From positions 1 to 64,000 of the forward strand of contig JAKLKA010000014.1 in NCBI GenBank assembly GCA_023150915.1: DNA of 64,000 nucleotides, read 5' to 3'. Numbering within the stretch: position 1 is the first letter of the stretch; each line of letters starts with the position of its first letter. Below are positions 50,035-57,844 of the stretch, one piece after another. The stretch comes from Polyangiaceae bacterium. GTDB lineage: Bacteria > Myxococcota_A > Polyangia > Polyangiales > Polyangiaceae. The notes under the pieces were generated by a model that was not told where the DNA came from, did not search any database, and was given only the letters and a program-made list of their open reading frames with translations. The translations under genes were made by a program, and so were the position numbers.

Positions 50035-52242
50035 ATGACACGCGTGAGCAATCGACCTCACCGGTCGCTGAGTGGCCGCCCGAGCCACCGAGACTCGCAG
50101 CGACCGACACCCCCGGCGAGTCCGCCGTCCGTGCGGCCGGTCGACGTCGCCATCCAGGAAGACCTCTGGTTCGGCAGCTCTCAGGACGATCGCGCCGAAG
50201 AGCGGGCCGCCCAGAGCATGGCCGCCAAGGTCGGGCGCGTCGTGGGAGCCAAGCCGTTCCCCGAGGCAGCCCGCCGCCTGGACGAGCTCACCCGCGGCGT
50301 GTCGTGCAAGATCGGCGACGTGGTGCGGGTGCTCGAGATGGATCCGGCGCTCTCGGCCCGACTGCTGCGCCTCGTGAACTCGTCGGGCTACGCGCTGCGC
50401 ATGCGTTGCTCTTCGGTTCACCACGCGGCCGTGCTGGTCGGCACTCGCCGCCTCAACCAACTGGCCACTACCGCCGCGGTGCTCGACATGTTCGACTCGA
50501 GCACACGGTTCGCGAGTCGCATCGTGGAGCACGCGGCGGTGGTCGGGTCCCTGTGCCGCTACCTGGCGGCCCACTTCGGGCTGCCCAGCGACGAGCTGGC
50601 CACATCCGGCTTCTTGCACGACATCGGGAAGTTGGTCCTGCTGGACACCGAGGGTTTGGCCTATGCGAACCTGCTCGAGGTTCACAGCAACGGCCCGGAC
50701 CAGGCGTCGCTCGCCGAGCGCGAGCAGTTCGGCTTCGATCACGCGGTGCTGGGCGCGCACGTGCTGTCGGCGTGGCACATTCCCGAGCCGGTGCCCAAGG
50801 TCGTCGCCTGGCACCACCACCCGGCTCGAGCGCTCCAAGCCGGCGGCATGGTGGCGGCGATGGTGCAGGCGCTGCGAATGGCGGATGCCATCGCCCATTT
50901 CTTGGTCGCAACGCCAAAGACCGAAGCCATCGAGAGCCTCTCGCGCAGCGAGATGGCGAGCTATCTGGAGATCGGCGAGGCACAGCTTGCCGCCATGTGG
51001 ACCGACTTCGAGGGGTTGTACTTCCACGCTCGCGCCCGCGGTCGCGACGCCGATCCCGAGATCGTCCCGCGTCGCGTCAGCGTCGAGCCCAAGTCCAAAG
51101 CGCCGAAGTCACCGAAGGTGCCCAAGCAGTTCCCCTGCGTGTGCTGCGGGGCTGCCAGCTTCGGCTCGACCTGTGAAGCCTGCCGGGGCTACGTCTGCGC
51201 GGAACATTGGCACGACCGCGAGCAGTGGTGCGCGCACTGCGTCACCAGCTACCGCACCCTCGAGCACGAGTCGTCCATTCCGGTGGGCATCAGCGTCACC
51301 GCGGCGGCCACGGTGGCCGCGGCCGCGGGGGCGGGGGCGTTCGCCTCGGGCTCGGGCGCGGGGGCTGCGGGGCTGGTCGCCGTCGGCTCGGGCGCCATCG
51401 CCGCGGCGGTGGTCGTGATCCTGCACCGCGCTTCGCGCCGGATGCGCTTCTACCGCCAGCAAGCAGACAGCGAGGTCCAGCGCAAGTCGCAGACCGACCT
51501 CTTGCACATCGAGGTGCCGAGCCTGCCGGCCCTTCCCGGCATCGACATCGCCAGCATCATGCCGAGCGCCCCGACCATCACCGAGGTCTCGGTCGCACCC
51601 GCACCGACGCCCGCGGCGGCCCGGGCCGCGCTGACCGAGCCTCCGGACCCGGTGATCGAGGCGATGACGGCGCCGCCGCCCGCGCTGACCGAGCCTCCGG
51701 ATCCGATGATCGAGGCGATGACGGCGCCGCCGCCGGCGCTGACCGAGCCTCCGGATCCGATGATCGAGGCGATGACGGCGCCGCCGCCGGCGCTGACCGA
51801 GCCTCCGGATCCGATGATCGAGGCGATGACGGCGCCGCCGCCCGCGCTGACCGAGCGGCCCGATCCGGTGATCGAGGCGATGACGGCGTCGCCGATTGCG
51901 CTGACCGAGCCTCCCGATCCGGTGATCGAGGCGATGACGGCCCCGCCGCCGATGCAGCCCCCGGCGGTCGACCGCGAGAGCCCCGCGGCGTTCTTGCCCA
52001 CCGAGCTCGGGCCGGTCTCCGCCCCGGCGATCGAGCCCGAGCCGCGCGCCCTGCTCAGCGAACCCGAGACCAACTCGCCGCTCACCTCTGGGGTGCGGTG
52101 TGCGCCCGCACCGAGGCTCAATCGCTGCGTCGTGGGGCCAAGCCGCGTGCCCGATGTGGGCACGGCACCCACCGAGCCTCCCCCTGCCTGGTCTGCCGTG
52201 ACCCGCAGCTCCACGCCGCCCGAATGCGTCGCGCTGGCGTGA
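50035..52242 (+). CDS. HDOD protein with zinc-ribbon-like motif, membrane hairpin and tandem repeats
   Basis: 735 residues. HDOD domain at ~65-310 with LLRLVNSSGYALRMRCSSVH and GFLHDIGKLVLLD, so the HD dipeptide is kept. Cys/His cluster at ~365-410: CVCCGAASFGSTCEACRGYV, then HWHDREQWCAHC, a probable zinc-binding fold (B-box/AN1-like spacing, not assigned). Hydrophobic Ala/Gly segments at ~420-465 suggest one or two membrane passes. Residues ~532-639 are six 18-residue repeats (ALTEPPDPMIEAMTAPPP type), followed by a disordered tail. A membrane-tethered signalling scaffold is the likely nature; function unknown. Confidence 0.72.
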   Translation: MTRVSNRPHRSLSGRPSHRDSQRPTPPASPPSVRPVDVAIQEDLWFGSSQDDRAEERAAQSMAAKVGRVVGAKPFPEAARRLDELTRGVSCKIGDVVRVLEMDPALSARLLRLVNSSGYALRMRCSSVHHAAVLVGTRRLNQLATTAAVLDMFDSSTRFASRIVEHAAVVGSLCRYLAAHFGLPSDELATSGFLHDIGKLVLLDTEGLAYANLLEVHSNGPDQASLAEREQFGFDHAVLGAHVLSAWHIPEPVPKVVAWHHHPARALQAGGMVAAMVQALRMADAIAHFLVATPKTEAIESLSRSEMASYLEIGEAQLAAMWTDFEGLYFHARARGRDADPEIVPRRVSVEPKSKAPKSPKVPKQFPCVCCGAASFGSTCEACRGYVCAEHWHDREQWCAHCVTSYRTLEHESSIPVGISVTAAATVAAAAGAGAFASGSGAGAAGLVAVGSGAIAAAVVVILHRASRRMRFYRQQADSEVQRKSQTDLLHIEVPSLPALPGIDIASIMPSAPTITEVSVAPAPTPAAARAALTEPPDPVIEAMTAPPPALTEPPDPMIEAMTAPPPALTEPPDPMIEAMTAPPPALTEPPDPMIEAMTAPPPALTERPDPVIEAMTASPIALTEPPDPVIEAMTAPPPMQPPAVDRESPAAFLPTELGPVSAPAIEPEPRALLSEPETNSPLTSGVRCAPAPRLNRCVVGPSRVPDVGTAPTEPPPAWSAVTRSSTPPECVALA
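51628..51951 (+). repeat. 54-bp tandem repeat, six units, within an HDOD gene
   Basis: Six in-frame 54-bp units encoding ALTEPPDP(M/V)IEAMTAPPP. Units 2-4 are almost identical at DNA level; unit 5 has RPDP and TASPI changes. Frame-preserving, so length variation is likely. Confidence 0.88.
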
Positions 52243-52247
52243 AGGGC

Positions 52248-52274
52248 TCAGGGTTTTCCGACAGCTGCCGTTCC
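52248..52274 (+). promoter_or_regulatory. Sigma-28-type promoter of the GGDEF/HDOD/kinase/EAL operon
   Basis: TCAGGGTT, 11 nt, GCCGTTCC. One mismatch in each box relative to the local consensus, identical spacing. The predicted start is near 52281, 26 nt before the ATG. Confidence 0.5.
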
Positions 52275-52306
52275 CGAGACCGAACTCCGTTCCTGCCGAA
52301 ATAGCC

Positions 52307-53341
52307 ATGCTAGAGCCGCGGGTTTCCAGTGCGCCGCCCATTTCCGAACGTGCGTCGCGAATCTTGGTGGTGAGCCCCGACCCGGCGCACCAGGCCGAGC
52401 TGGTGGGCCTGCTCGACCAGGACGGGTATGAGGCGCTCAAGCTCTCCGACGTGGACGAGCTGATCCGGGTCGTCGCCGAGTTCGAGCCCGATCTGGTGCT
52501 GCTCGACGCTGCGCAGCCGAGCACCAGCTGCGTCGAGCTGTGCGGCGAGCTCTCCGCCCTCGATCCCAAGCGTCATCTCCCCCTCTTGGTAGTGGGTTGG
52601 AGTGAAGTTGACGAGGGCGAAGTGGTCGCCCACCTGCTCGCCGGCGCAGACGACTTCATTCGGGATCCCGGGGCCGCGATCGAGCTGTCGGCTCGGATCC
52701 GCGCACGCCTGCGCGTCAAGCGCCTGGTCGACGCGCTGCACCGCGTTCGCAACGAGCGTGATCTGTTGCGGCGCGACGCCGAGAGCGACGCCCTCACCGG
52801 CTTGATGAACCGCCGGGCTCTGGAGCGGGCGGCCCAGTCTCGGGTCGACAAGCGAGAGCGCTTCGGGGTGCTGTTCGTGGACGGCGACCGTTTCAAGCAG
52901 ATCAACGACGGCTTCGGGCACCTGGTGGGCGACCGCGTCCTGATCTCGATCGCCGAGATGCTGCGCGCCGGGCTTCGGCCGGGTGACGCCGTGGGACGCT
53001 ATGGCGGGGAAGAGTTCGTGGCCATCGTGGCGGGTGCAGGCCCCGAGTCCGCACGGCTGGTGGCCGAGCGGCTCAGGCGAAGCATCGAGGCGTTGCCGGC
53101 GCTGAAGCCCGGCCCCGAGCGCGTCACCGTGAGCATCGGCACTGCGGTGTTCGACCCGCGCAGCCCGGAAGAGGTGCAGTCGGTGTTCCGGCGGGCCGAT
53201 CTGGCGCTGTATGCGGCCAAGCGCGCCGGTCGCAACCGCGTCGTGATGCACACGCCCGAGTGTGAAGAGGCGCTCTCCCCTGCTCAGTCGTCTGCACGAC
53301 CCTCGGCGCCCCTGCCGCGCGTTCCGGAGGTCGGTCAGTGA
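52307..53341 (+). CDS. Degenerate receiver plus GGDEF, probable diguanylate cyclase
   Basis: 344 residues. Receiver-like domain at ~15-130 keeps LVLLDAAQP (Asp), but the acidic pair is SPDP and the Lys motif reads FIRDPG, so normal phosphorylation control is doubtful. GGDEF domain at ~160-320: DALTGLMNRRAL, LFVDGDRFKQINDGFGHLVG, RYGGEEFVAIV and LALYAAKRAGRN. RPGD lies five residues before GGEEF, an I-site. First gene of a tight five-gene unit reaching 57731. Confidence 0.85.
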   Translation: MLEPRVSSAPPISERASRILVVSPDPAHQAELVGLLDQDGYEALKLSDVDELIRVVAEFEPDLVLLDAAQPSTSCVELCGELSALDPKRHLPLLVVGWSEVDEGEVVAHLLAGADDFIRDPGAAIELSARIRARLRVKRLVDALHRVRNERDLLRRDAESDALTGLMNRRALERAAQSRVDKRERFGVLFVDGDRFKQINDGFGHLVGDRVLISIAEMLRAGLRPGDAVGRYGGEEFVAIVAGAGPESARLVAERLRRSIEALPALKPGPERVTVSIGTAVFDPRSPEEVQSVFRRADLALYAAKRAGRNRVVMHTPECEEALSPAQSSARPSAPLPRVPEVGQ

Positions 53342-54183
53342 ACGGCCAGAAGCTCGCCGTCGTCGAACCGCTTTCCGAAGGCGACGGAGGCCTCGAGCGC
53401 GAGCTCTTGAAGCAGCTGAACACCGGCCGCTCGGGGTTGCCGGTGTTGCCTCAGGTCGCGGGGCTGGCGCTGCGCCTTGCGGGCGACCGCAACGCGAACG
53501 TGGCCGAGCTGGCCCGCCTGGTCGAGACCGACCCGCCGATCGCCGCCCGGTTCCTCTCGGTGGCGAACAGCGCGCTCTACTTCCGCGGTTTCGTCATCGG
53601 CTCGACCCAGGCCGCCATCGTGCGCCTCGGGCTGGCGCGGACCCGCGATCTGTTGTTCCAGGTCGTGTATTCCAACACCACCGTCGGCCTGAAGCGCTTC
53701 CAGTCCGAGGTGCGGGTCTCGTTCGAACGCAGCGTCAGCTGCGCCATCGCCACGCGGGTGGCGTCGCAGGTGCTGGGGATGCCGCTCGAGCTGTCGTACA
53801 TGTGCGGCTTGCTCCACGACATCGGTGAAGCGCGGATCTATCGCGTGTTCGAGCACATCGCCGCGGCCGTCCCCGGCAGCCCCGAGGTGGAGCGGCTGGT
53901 GCGCAAACACCACAACCGCGCCGGCGCCGAGATCGCCATGGCCTGGCATTTGCCTTCTGAGATCGTCGATGCCTGCGCCGCACATCACGATCTGGGTGCT
54001 TCGGACTCGACGGCCGTGAGACTCGTCATGCTCGCCGATCTGGTCACCCAAGCCGCAGAGCCCGACTCCGACCAGCTATTCAACCTCGGGATCAACGATG
54101 CCCAGTGGCGGCGCTTCAAGGAAGCGTTCGCGCGCGAGAGCGCGACCTCGCGCCAGCGCGCCGCCCAGCTGACACCCGTTTGA
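53338..54183 (+). CDS. Stand-alone HDOD protein
   Basis: 281 residues from GTG, overlapping the GGDEF gene by 4 nt. HDOD core LPVLPQVAGLALRLAGDRNA, FLSVANSALYFRGFVIGSTQ, CGLLHDIGEARIYRVF (HD kept) and IAMAWHLPSEIVDACAAHHD. No input or output domain. Likely a signalling adaptor working with the adjacent cyclase. Confidence 0.82.
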   Translation: MNGQKLAVVEPLSEGDGGLERELLKQLNTGRSGLPVLPQVAGLALRLAGDRNANVAELARLVETDPPIAARFLSVANSALYFRGFVIGSTQAAIVRLGLARTRDLLFQVVYSNTTVGLKRFQSEVRVSFERSVSCAIATRVASQVLGMPLELSYMCGLLHDIGEARIYRVFEHIAAAVPGSPEVERLVRKHHNRAGAEIAMAWHLPSEIVDACAAHHDLGASDSTAVRLVMLADLVTQAAEPDSDQLFNLGINDAQWRRFKEAFARESATSRQRAAQLTPV

Positions 54184-54189
54184 CGAACC

Positions 54190-55104
54190 ATGTCTAATTC
54201 CGGACACCTCTCTTGGTTGCTCGTGCCCCTCGCAGGGCTGGCGCTCGCCTGCTCGGGCGAAGAGTTCGCCAGCGAAGCCCCGGGCAGTGGCGGCACCGCG
54301 TCCGACGCGGGCAGCTCGGGCGGCGCTGCCGGCACTCCGCCCACCGGTGGTGCGGGCGGCGTGGCGGGGTCACCGTCCGGCGGCGGCGCCGCGGGCACCC
54401 CGTCGGGGGGCGGCGCTGCGGGCGCCGCGGGTGAATCGGGCGCGGGCGGCAGCGGGGGTACGGTGCTCGAGCCTTGCGGGCCCGTCACCGGGAAGTCGCC
54501 GAAGTTTTACACCACGCTCGACGGCTCGACGGCGATCCTCAAGCCCAGCTCTGGCGTCGGCCCCGGTGCGGGGAACGGAACGTTCACCAGCGGCAAGTGC
54601 GCCTCGGCGCTGAACGTGAAAGACGTCGGGCACTATCTGCAGTTTCCCGCCCTCGGCAATCTGGACACCGGTCGCGGCACCCTCGACTTCTGGATGCTGC
54701 CAGATCACTCGCCGAAGGACGGCAAGGCACACACCTTCTTGTACGTGGCCGGGCGCTTCAACGTGGCGAAGGGCGACACCGGCTCGTTCTCGGTGGGTGT
54801 CAATGACAGCGCCGGCGGGACGCAAGTCACCCACGTGAAGGTTGACTACGTGCCCTACGTCGCGGGTTCGTGGGTGCGGGTGACGGTCACCTGGGACTTC
54901 AGCCGAAAAGACCAGCACGTCAGGGTGTATTTCGATCAGATCGAAGTGCCGAAGTACCTGGCCGCCAGCGCCGGCCCGCACGCGATGGAGCCCGTAACCA
55001 GCGGTGACACCCTTTCGATCGGCGCGCGCAGCAGCACCAGCTCCGAGGTTGCCGGGGCAGTGCTCGACGACGTGAAGCTGTACGACGCAGTCGTTTTCCC
55101 ATGA
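54190..55104 (+). CDS. Lipoprotein with Gly/Ser-rich linker and LamG-like domain
   Basis: 304 residues. Lipobox LALAC at ~17-21. A ~65-residue Gly/Ala/Ser linker (for example GGAAGTPPTGGAGG), common in Polyangia-type surface lipoproteins. Residues ~100-304 look like a concanavalin/LamG jelly roll: GRGTLDFWMLPDHS, WVRVTVTWDF, HVRVYFDQIEVP and AVLDDVKLYDAVVFP. Probably cell-surface carbohydrate or protein binding. Odd in an operon of cytoplasmic signalling genes. Confidence 0.72.
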   Translation: MSNSGHLSWLLVPLAGLALACSGEEFASEAPGSGGTASDAGSSGGAAGTPPTGGAGGVAGSPSGGGAAGTPSGGGAAGAAGESGAGGSGGTVLEPCGPVTGKSPKFYTTLDGSTAILKPSSGVGPGAGNGTFTSGKCASALNVKDVGHYLQFPALGNLDTGRGTLDFWMLPDHSPKDGKAHTFLYVAGRFNVAKGDTGSFSVGVNDSAGGTQVTHVKVDYVPYVAGSWVRVTVTWDFSRKDQHVRVYFDQIEVPKYLAASAGPHAMEPVTSGDTLSIGARSSTSSEVAGAVLDDVKLYDAVVFP

Positions 55105-55114
55105 CGGAGGACCG

Positions 55115-56461
55115 ATGACCATTCAGGCCCAGCTGCGAGATTCAGACAACGGCGCCCAGTCCCGCGGGCCGCTCTCGATCGACATGCGGTCGCGGATCGA
55201 CGGCCGCTACGCGATCAAGCGCCTGCTGGCCAGCGGCGGAATCGCCGACGTGTACGCCGCGGAGCACTGCTACACGCGCCGCGGCGTGGCGCTGAAGCTG
55301 CCGCGCTCCGCCGGCCCCCAGGAAGCGGCCCGCCTGATGCGCGAGATGGACGCGCTGGTGCGGGTCCGCGGGCCAGGTATCGTGGACTTGTGGGACGGCG
55401 GCGAATACAACGGCGTTCCGTACCTGGTCTTCGAGTTGCTCGAGGGGCGCACGGTCGAAGGTCTGATCACGGCGCGTGGCCGCCTGGCCATCGGCGAATC
55501 GGCGCGCATTGCCATCGAGACCGCCCGCGCCCTCGAGCGCTGCCACGCGGCGGGTGTGGTGCACCGAGACGTCAAACCGGCGAACCTGTTCGTCACGCCG
55601 GGAGCCGAGCCGCAGACGCGGTTGCTCGACTTCGGAATCGCCAAGCTGGCCGGCGAGGCGGGCGACGCGGCACCCGGCGGCAAGCTGACGCGTGAGCATG
55701 CGCTGCTCGGCACGCCCGAATACATGGCGCCCGAGGCGCTGCTCGCCCAGGGCGAGGTCGACGGTCGAGCCGACGTTTACGGCGTGGGCGTGGTGCTCTA
55801 CGAGTGCCTGACCGGGACCGTGCCCTTCGAGGGCACCTACGCCGAGGTGCTGCTGAAGATCTCGACCACTCAGCCGACCCCGATCCAAGAGCTTCGACCG
55901 GACGTACCGGCAGAGCTGGCCCAGGTGGTGGCCCGAGCGCTGGCGCGTGCGTCGGCCGAGCGCTTCGCCACCATGTCCGAGCTGATCACCGCGCTCGAGC
56001 GCGCCGTGCCCCGCCTGCCGCGCATCGATCTTTTTGGCCGAGTCACTGCGCCGCCGGCGGTGGGCGGCCCCGGCCCCACTCGCACCATGGCCGACAGCCC
56101 CAGCGCGCTCCAGCAGGGCGCCCCGGTCGACTGGCGTTCGCGCCGCAAGCAGCCGCGGGCTCCCTACATCACCCTCGCCCGCCTCACACGGCCCGGCGGC
56201 GAGCGTGTGGACGGCCGTCTGGAAGAGGTATCCGAGGGTGGGCTGCAGTTCGTCGGCGATTGTGCCATCCCGCTGGGCGAGTCGGTGAAGGTGCGATTTG
56301 CACTTCCTGCCACCGGGCAGATGACCGAAGTCACGGCCACCGCCCGCTGGAATCGCACGGTTCGCGGTTCGAACGCCACCGGCGTCCAGTTCGATCAGAT
56401 CTCGGACGTGGCCCGGCAAGAGATCGGGAAATACGTCGCCATCGTCTCGCCGCCGGACTGA
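55115..56461 (+). CDS. Ser/Thr protein kinase with C-terminal PilZ domain
   Basis: 448 residues. Kinase at ~28-290: Gly loop partly degenerate (LLASGGIADVYAAEH), VALKLPR (Lys), HRDVKPANLFV catalytic loop, LLDFGIAKL (DFG), GTPEYMAPEAL. No transmembrane segment. PilZ domain at ~335-445: RKQPRAPY gives the Arg motif, EEVSEGGLQF replaces the usual D/N-x-S-x-x-G with Glu. PilZ domains bind c-di-GMP, so the kinase may be controlled by the cyclase and phosphodiesterase in the same operon. GGAGG precedes the ATG. Confidence 0.85.
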   Translation: MTIQAQLRDSDNGAQSRGPLSIDMRSRIDGRYAIKRLLASGGIADVYAAEHCYTRRGVALKLPRSAGPQEAARLMREMDALVRVRGPGIVDLWDGGEYNGVPYLVFELLEGRTVEGLITARGRLAIGESARIAIETARALERCHAAGVVHRDVKPANLFVTPGAEPQTRLLDFGIAKLAGEAGDAAPGGKLTREHALLGTPEYMAPEALLAQGEVDGRADVYGVGVVLYECLTGTVPFEGTYAEVLLKISTTQPTPIQELRPDVPAELAQVVARALARASAERFATMSELITALERAVPRLPRIDLFGRVTAPPAVGGPGPTRTMADSPSALQQGAPVDWRSRRKQPRAPYITLARLTRPGGERVDGRLEEVSEGGLQFVGDCAIPLGESVKVRFALPATGQMTEVTATARWNRTVRGSNATGVQFDQISDVARQEIGKYVAIVSPPD

Positions 56462-56489
56462 GCTTCAGGGATCTTCCGGGCGGCCGTCC

Positions 56490-57731
56490 ATGGTCGTCAT
56501 GAGCGTGCGAGCCGAGCTACTCCCTTCCATCGAGCCCGCCAGCGGGGCCCCTTCTTCCGCGCGGGACTCGGGGGAAGTCGCAACCGCCACCCCGGCAACG
56601 GTGCTGCTGGTCGACGACGACGAGCTCCTGGTCAAGTCTCTGGCCCGGGTGCTCAAGGCCAAGGGCTTCGCGGTCAAGACCGCGACCAACGGCGAGGCCG
56701 CCACGCGCTGCATGGCCGAAGAGCGCTTCGACGTGGTGCTGAGCGACATCTCGATGCCGGGGATGGACGGCATCCAGCTCTTGAGGCAGCTCCGCAAGAC
56801 GGATCTGCTGGTCCCGTTCGTGCTCATGACCGGCGACCCCGCGGTCTCGACGGCCATCGAGGCCATGCAGTTCGGAGCCTTCCGCTACTTGACCAAACCG
56901 GTGGCCCACGACTCGCTGGTCGAGGTGATCGAGAGCGCTGCCCACTGCCATCGCATGGCCCGGGTGAAGGCCCGCGCTGCCGAGATCCTGGGCGTGACCG
57001 CGGGCCCCGGGGATCGCGCGGGGCTCGAAGCGAGCTTCCGCCGCGCGCTCGACACGCTGTGGATCGCCTATCACCCCATCGTCAACCCGCGCACGCGCAC
57101 CGTGTTCGGGCACGAGGCGCTGCTCCGCAGCCGGGAACAGAACCTGCCGCACCCGGGAGCGGTGATCGACGCCGCCGAGCGTCTGGATGCGCTCGACGTG
57201 CTGGGGCGCGCGATCCGCGCCCGCGCCGCCGAGCCCGTGGTGGATTCCTCGGAGTGTGGCCTGCTCTTCGTGAACCTCCACGTCCGGGACCTGGTCGACC
57301 CGACCCTCACCTCGGACGATGCCCCGCTGTCGCGAATTGCCGATCGCGTGGTGCTCGAGATCACCGAGCGCGCCGCGCTGGACGAGGTGGGCGACGTGCG
57401 CAGCAAGATCGCTCGGCTACGGGAGATGGGCTACCGCATCGCGGTCGACGATCTGGGCGCCGGCTACGCTGGGCTGACCTCGTTCGCACAGCTCGAGCCC
57501 GAGGTCGTCAAGCTGGACATGAGCTTGATCCGCGGCATCGACCAGAGCCCAACCAAGCAGAAAGTCGTCCGCAGCATGACTGCGCTCAGCCGAGACATGG
57601 GCATGCTGGTGGTCGCCGAGGGCGTCGAGACGCCTCGCGAGTGCGAGACGCTGCTCGAGATCGGCTGCGACCTCTTGCAAGGGTTCTTGTTCGCGCGCCC
57701 GTCGCCGCCGTTCCCGGGCATTGCCTGGTGA
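56490..57731 (+). CDS. Response regulator with EAL domain, probable c-di-GMP phosphodiesterase
   Basis: 413 residues. Receiver at ~37-150: LLVDDDELL, LSDISMPGMDG (Asp), YLTKPVAH (Lys). EAL domain at ~165-410: GHEALLR, LFVNLHVRDL, VLEITERAAL, IAVDDLGAGYAGL, VKLDMSLIRG, VVAEGVET and LLQGFLFARP. The metal and catalytic residues appear kept, so it should be active. Last gene of the unit that begins with a cyclase: opposed activities in one operon. Two ATGs (56490, 56499) are possible. Confidence 0.86.
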   Translation: MVVMSVRAELLPSIEPASGAPSSARDSGEVATATPATVLLVDDDELLVKSLARVLKAKGFAVKTATNGEAATRCMAEERFDVVLSDISMPGMDGIQLLRQLRKTDLLVPFVLMTGDPAVSTAIEAMQFGAFRYLTKPVAHDSLVEVIESAAHCHRMARVKARAAEILGVTAGPGDRAGLEASFRRALDTLWIAYHPIVNPRTRTVFGHEALLRSREQNLPHPGAVIDAAERLDALDVLGRAIRARAAEPVVDSSECGLLFVNLHVRDLVDPTLTSDDAPLSRIADRVVLEITERAALDEVGDVRSKIARLREMGYRIAVDDLGAGYAGLTSFAQLEPEVVKLDMSLIRGIDQSPTKQKVVRSMTALSRDMGMLVVAEGVETPRECETLLEIGCDLLQGFLFARPSPPFPGIAW

Positions 57732-57738
57732 GCGGCGC

Positions 57739-57781
57739 TGGCCCGCGGGCCAAGGCGGGCCGGCAGCACCGCGCCGCTGCC
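57739..57781. terminator. Inverted repeats between convergent genes
   Basis: TGGCCCGCGGGCCA palindrome and GGCAGC-N8-GCTGCC stem in the 113-nt gap between the EAL gene and the kinase on the other strand. No T tract, so weak evidence for termination. Confidence 0.25.
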
Positions 57782-57844
57782 GCCCCTGACGTCTCGTGAC
57801 GCGGTCACTGGCGCGTTCTGGCGCGCCTCCGCTGCCGCTTGGCC

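Noticed and set aside
51628-51951. Possible CRISPR array
   Set aside because: Contiguous in-frame coding repeats without spacers.
56463-56490. Sigma-28-like TCAGGGAT...GCCGTCCA before the EAL gene
   Set aside because: Spacing is 10 rather than 11 and both boxes are mismatched; the gene is likely read from the upstream operon promoter.
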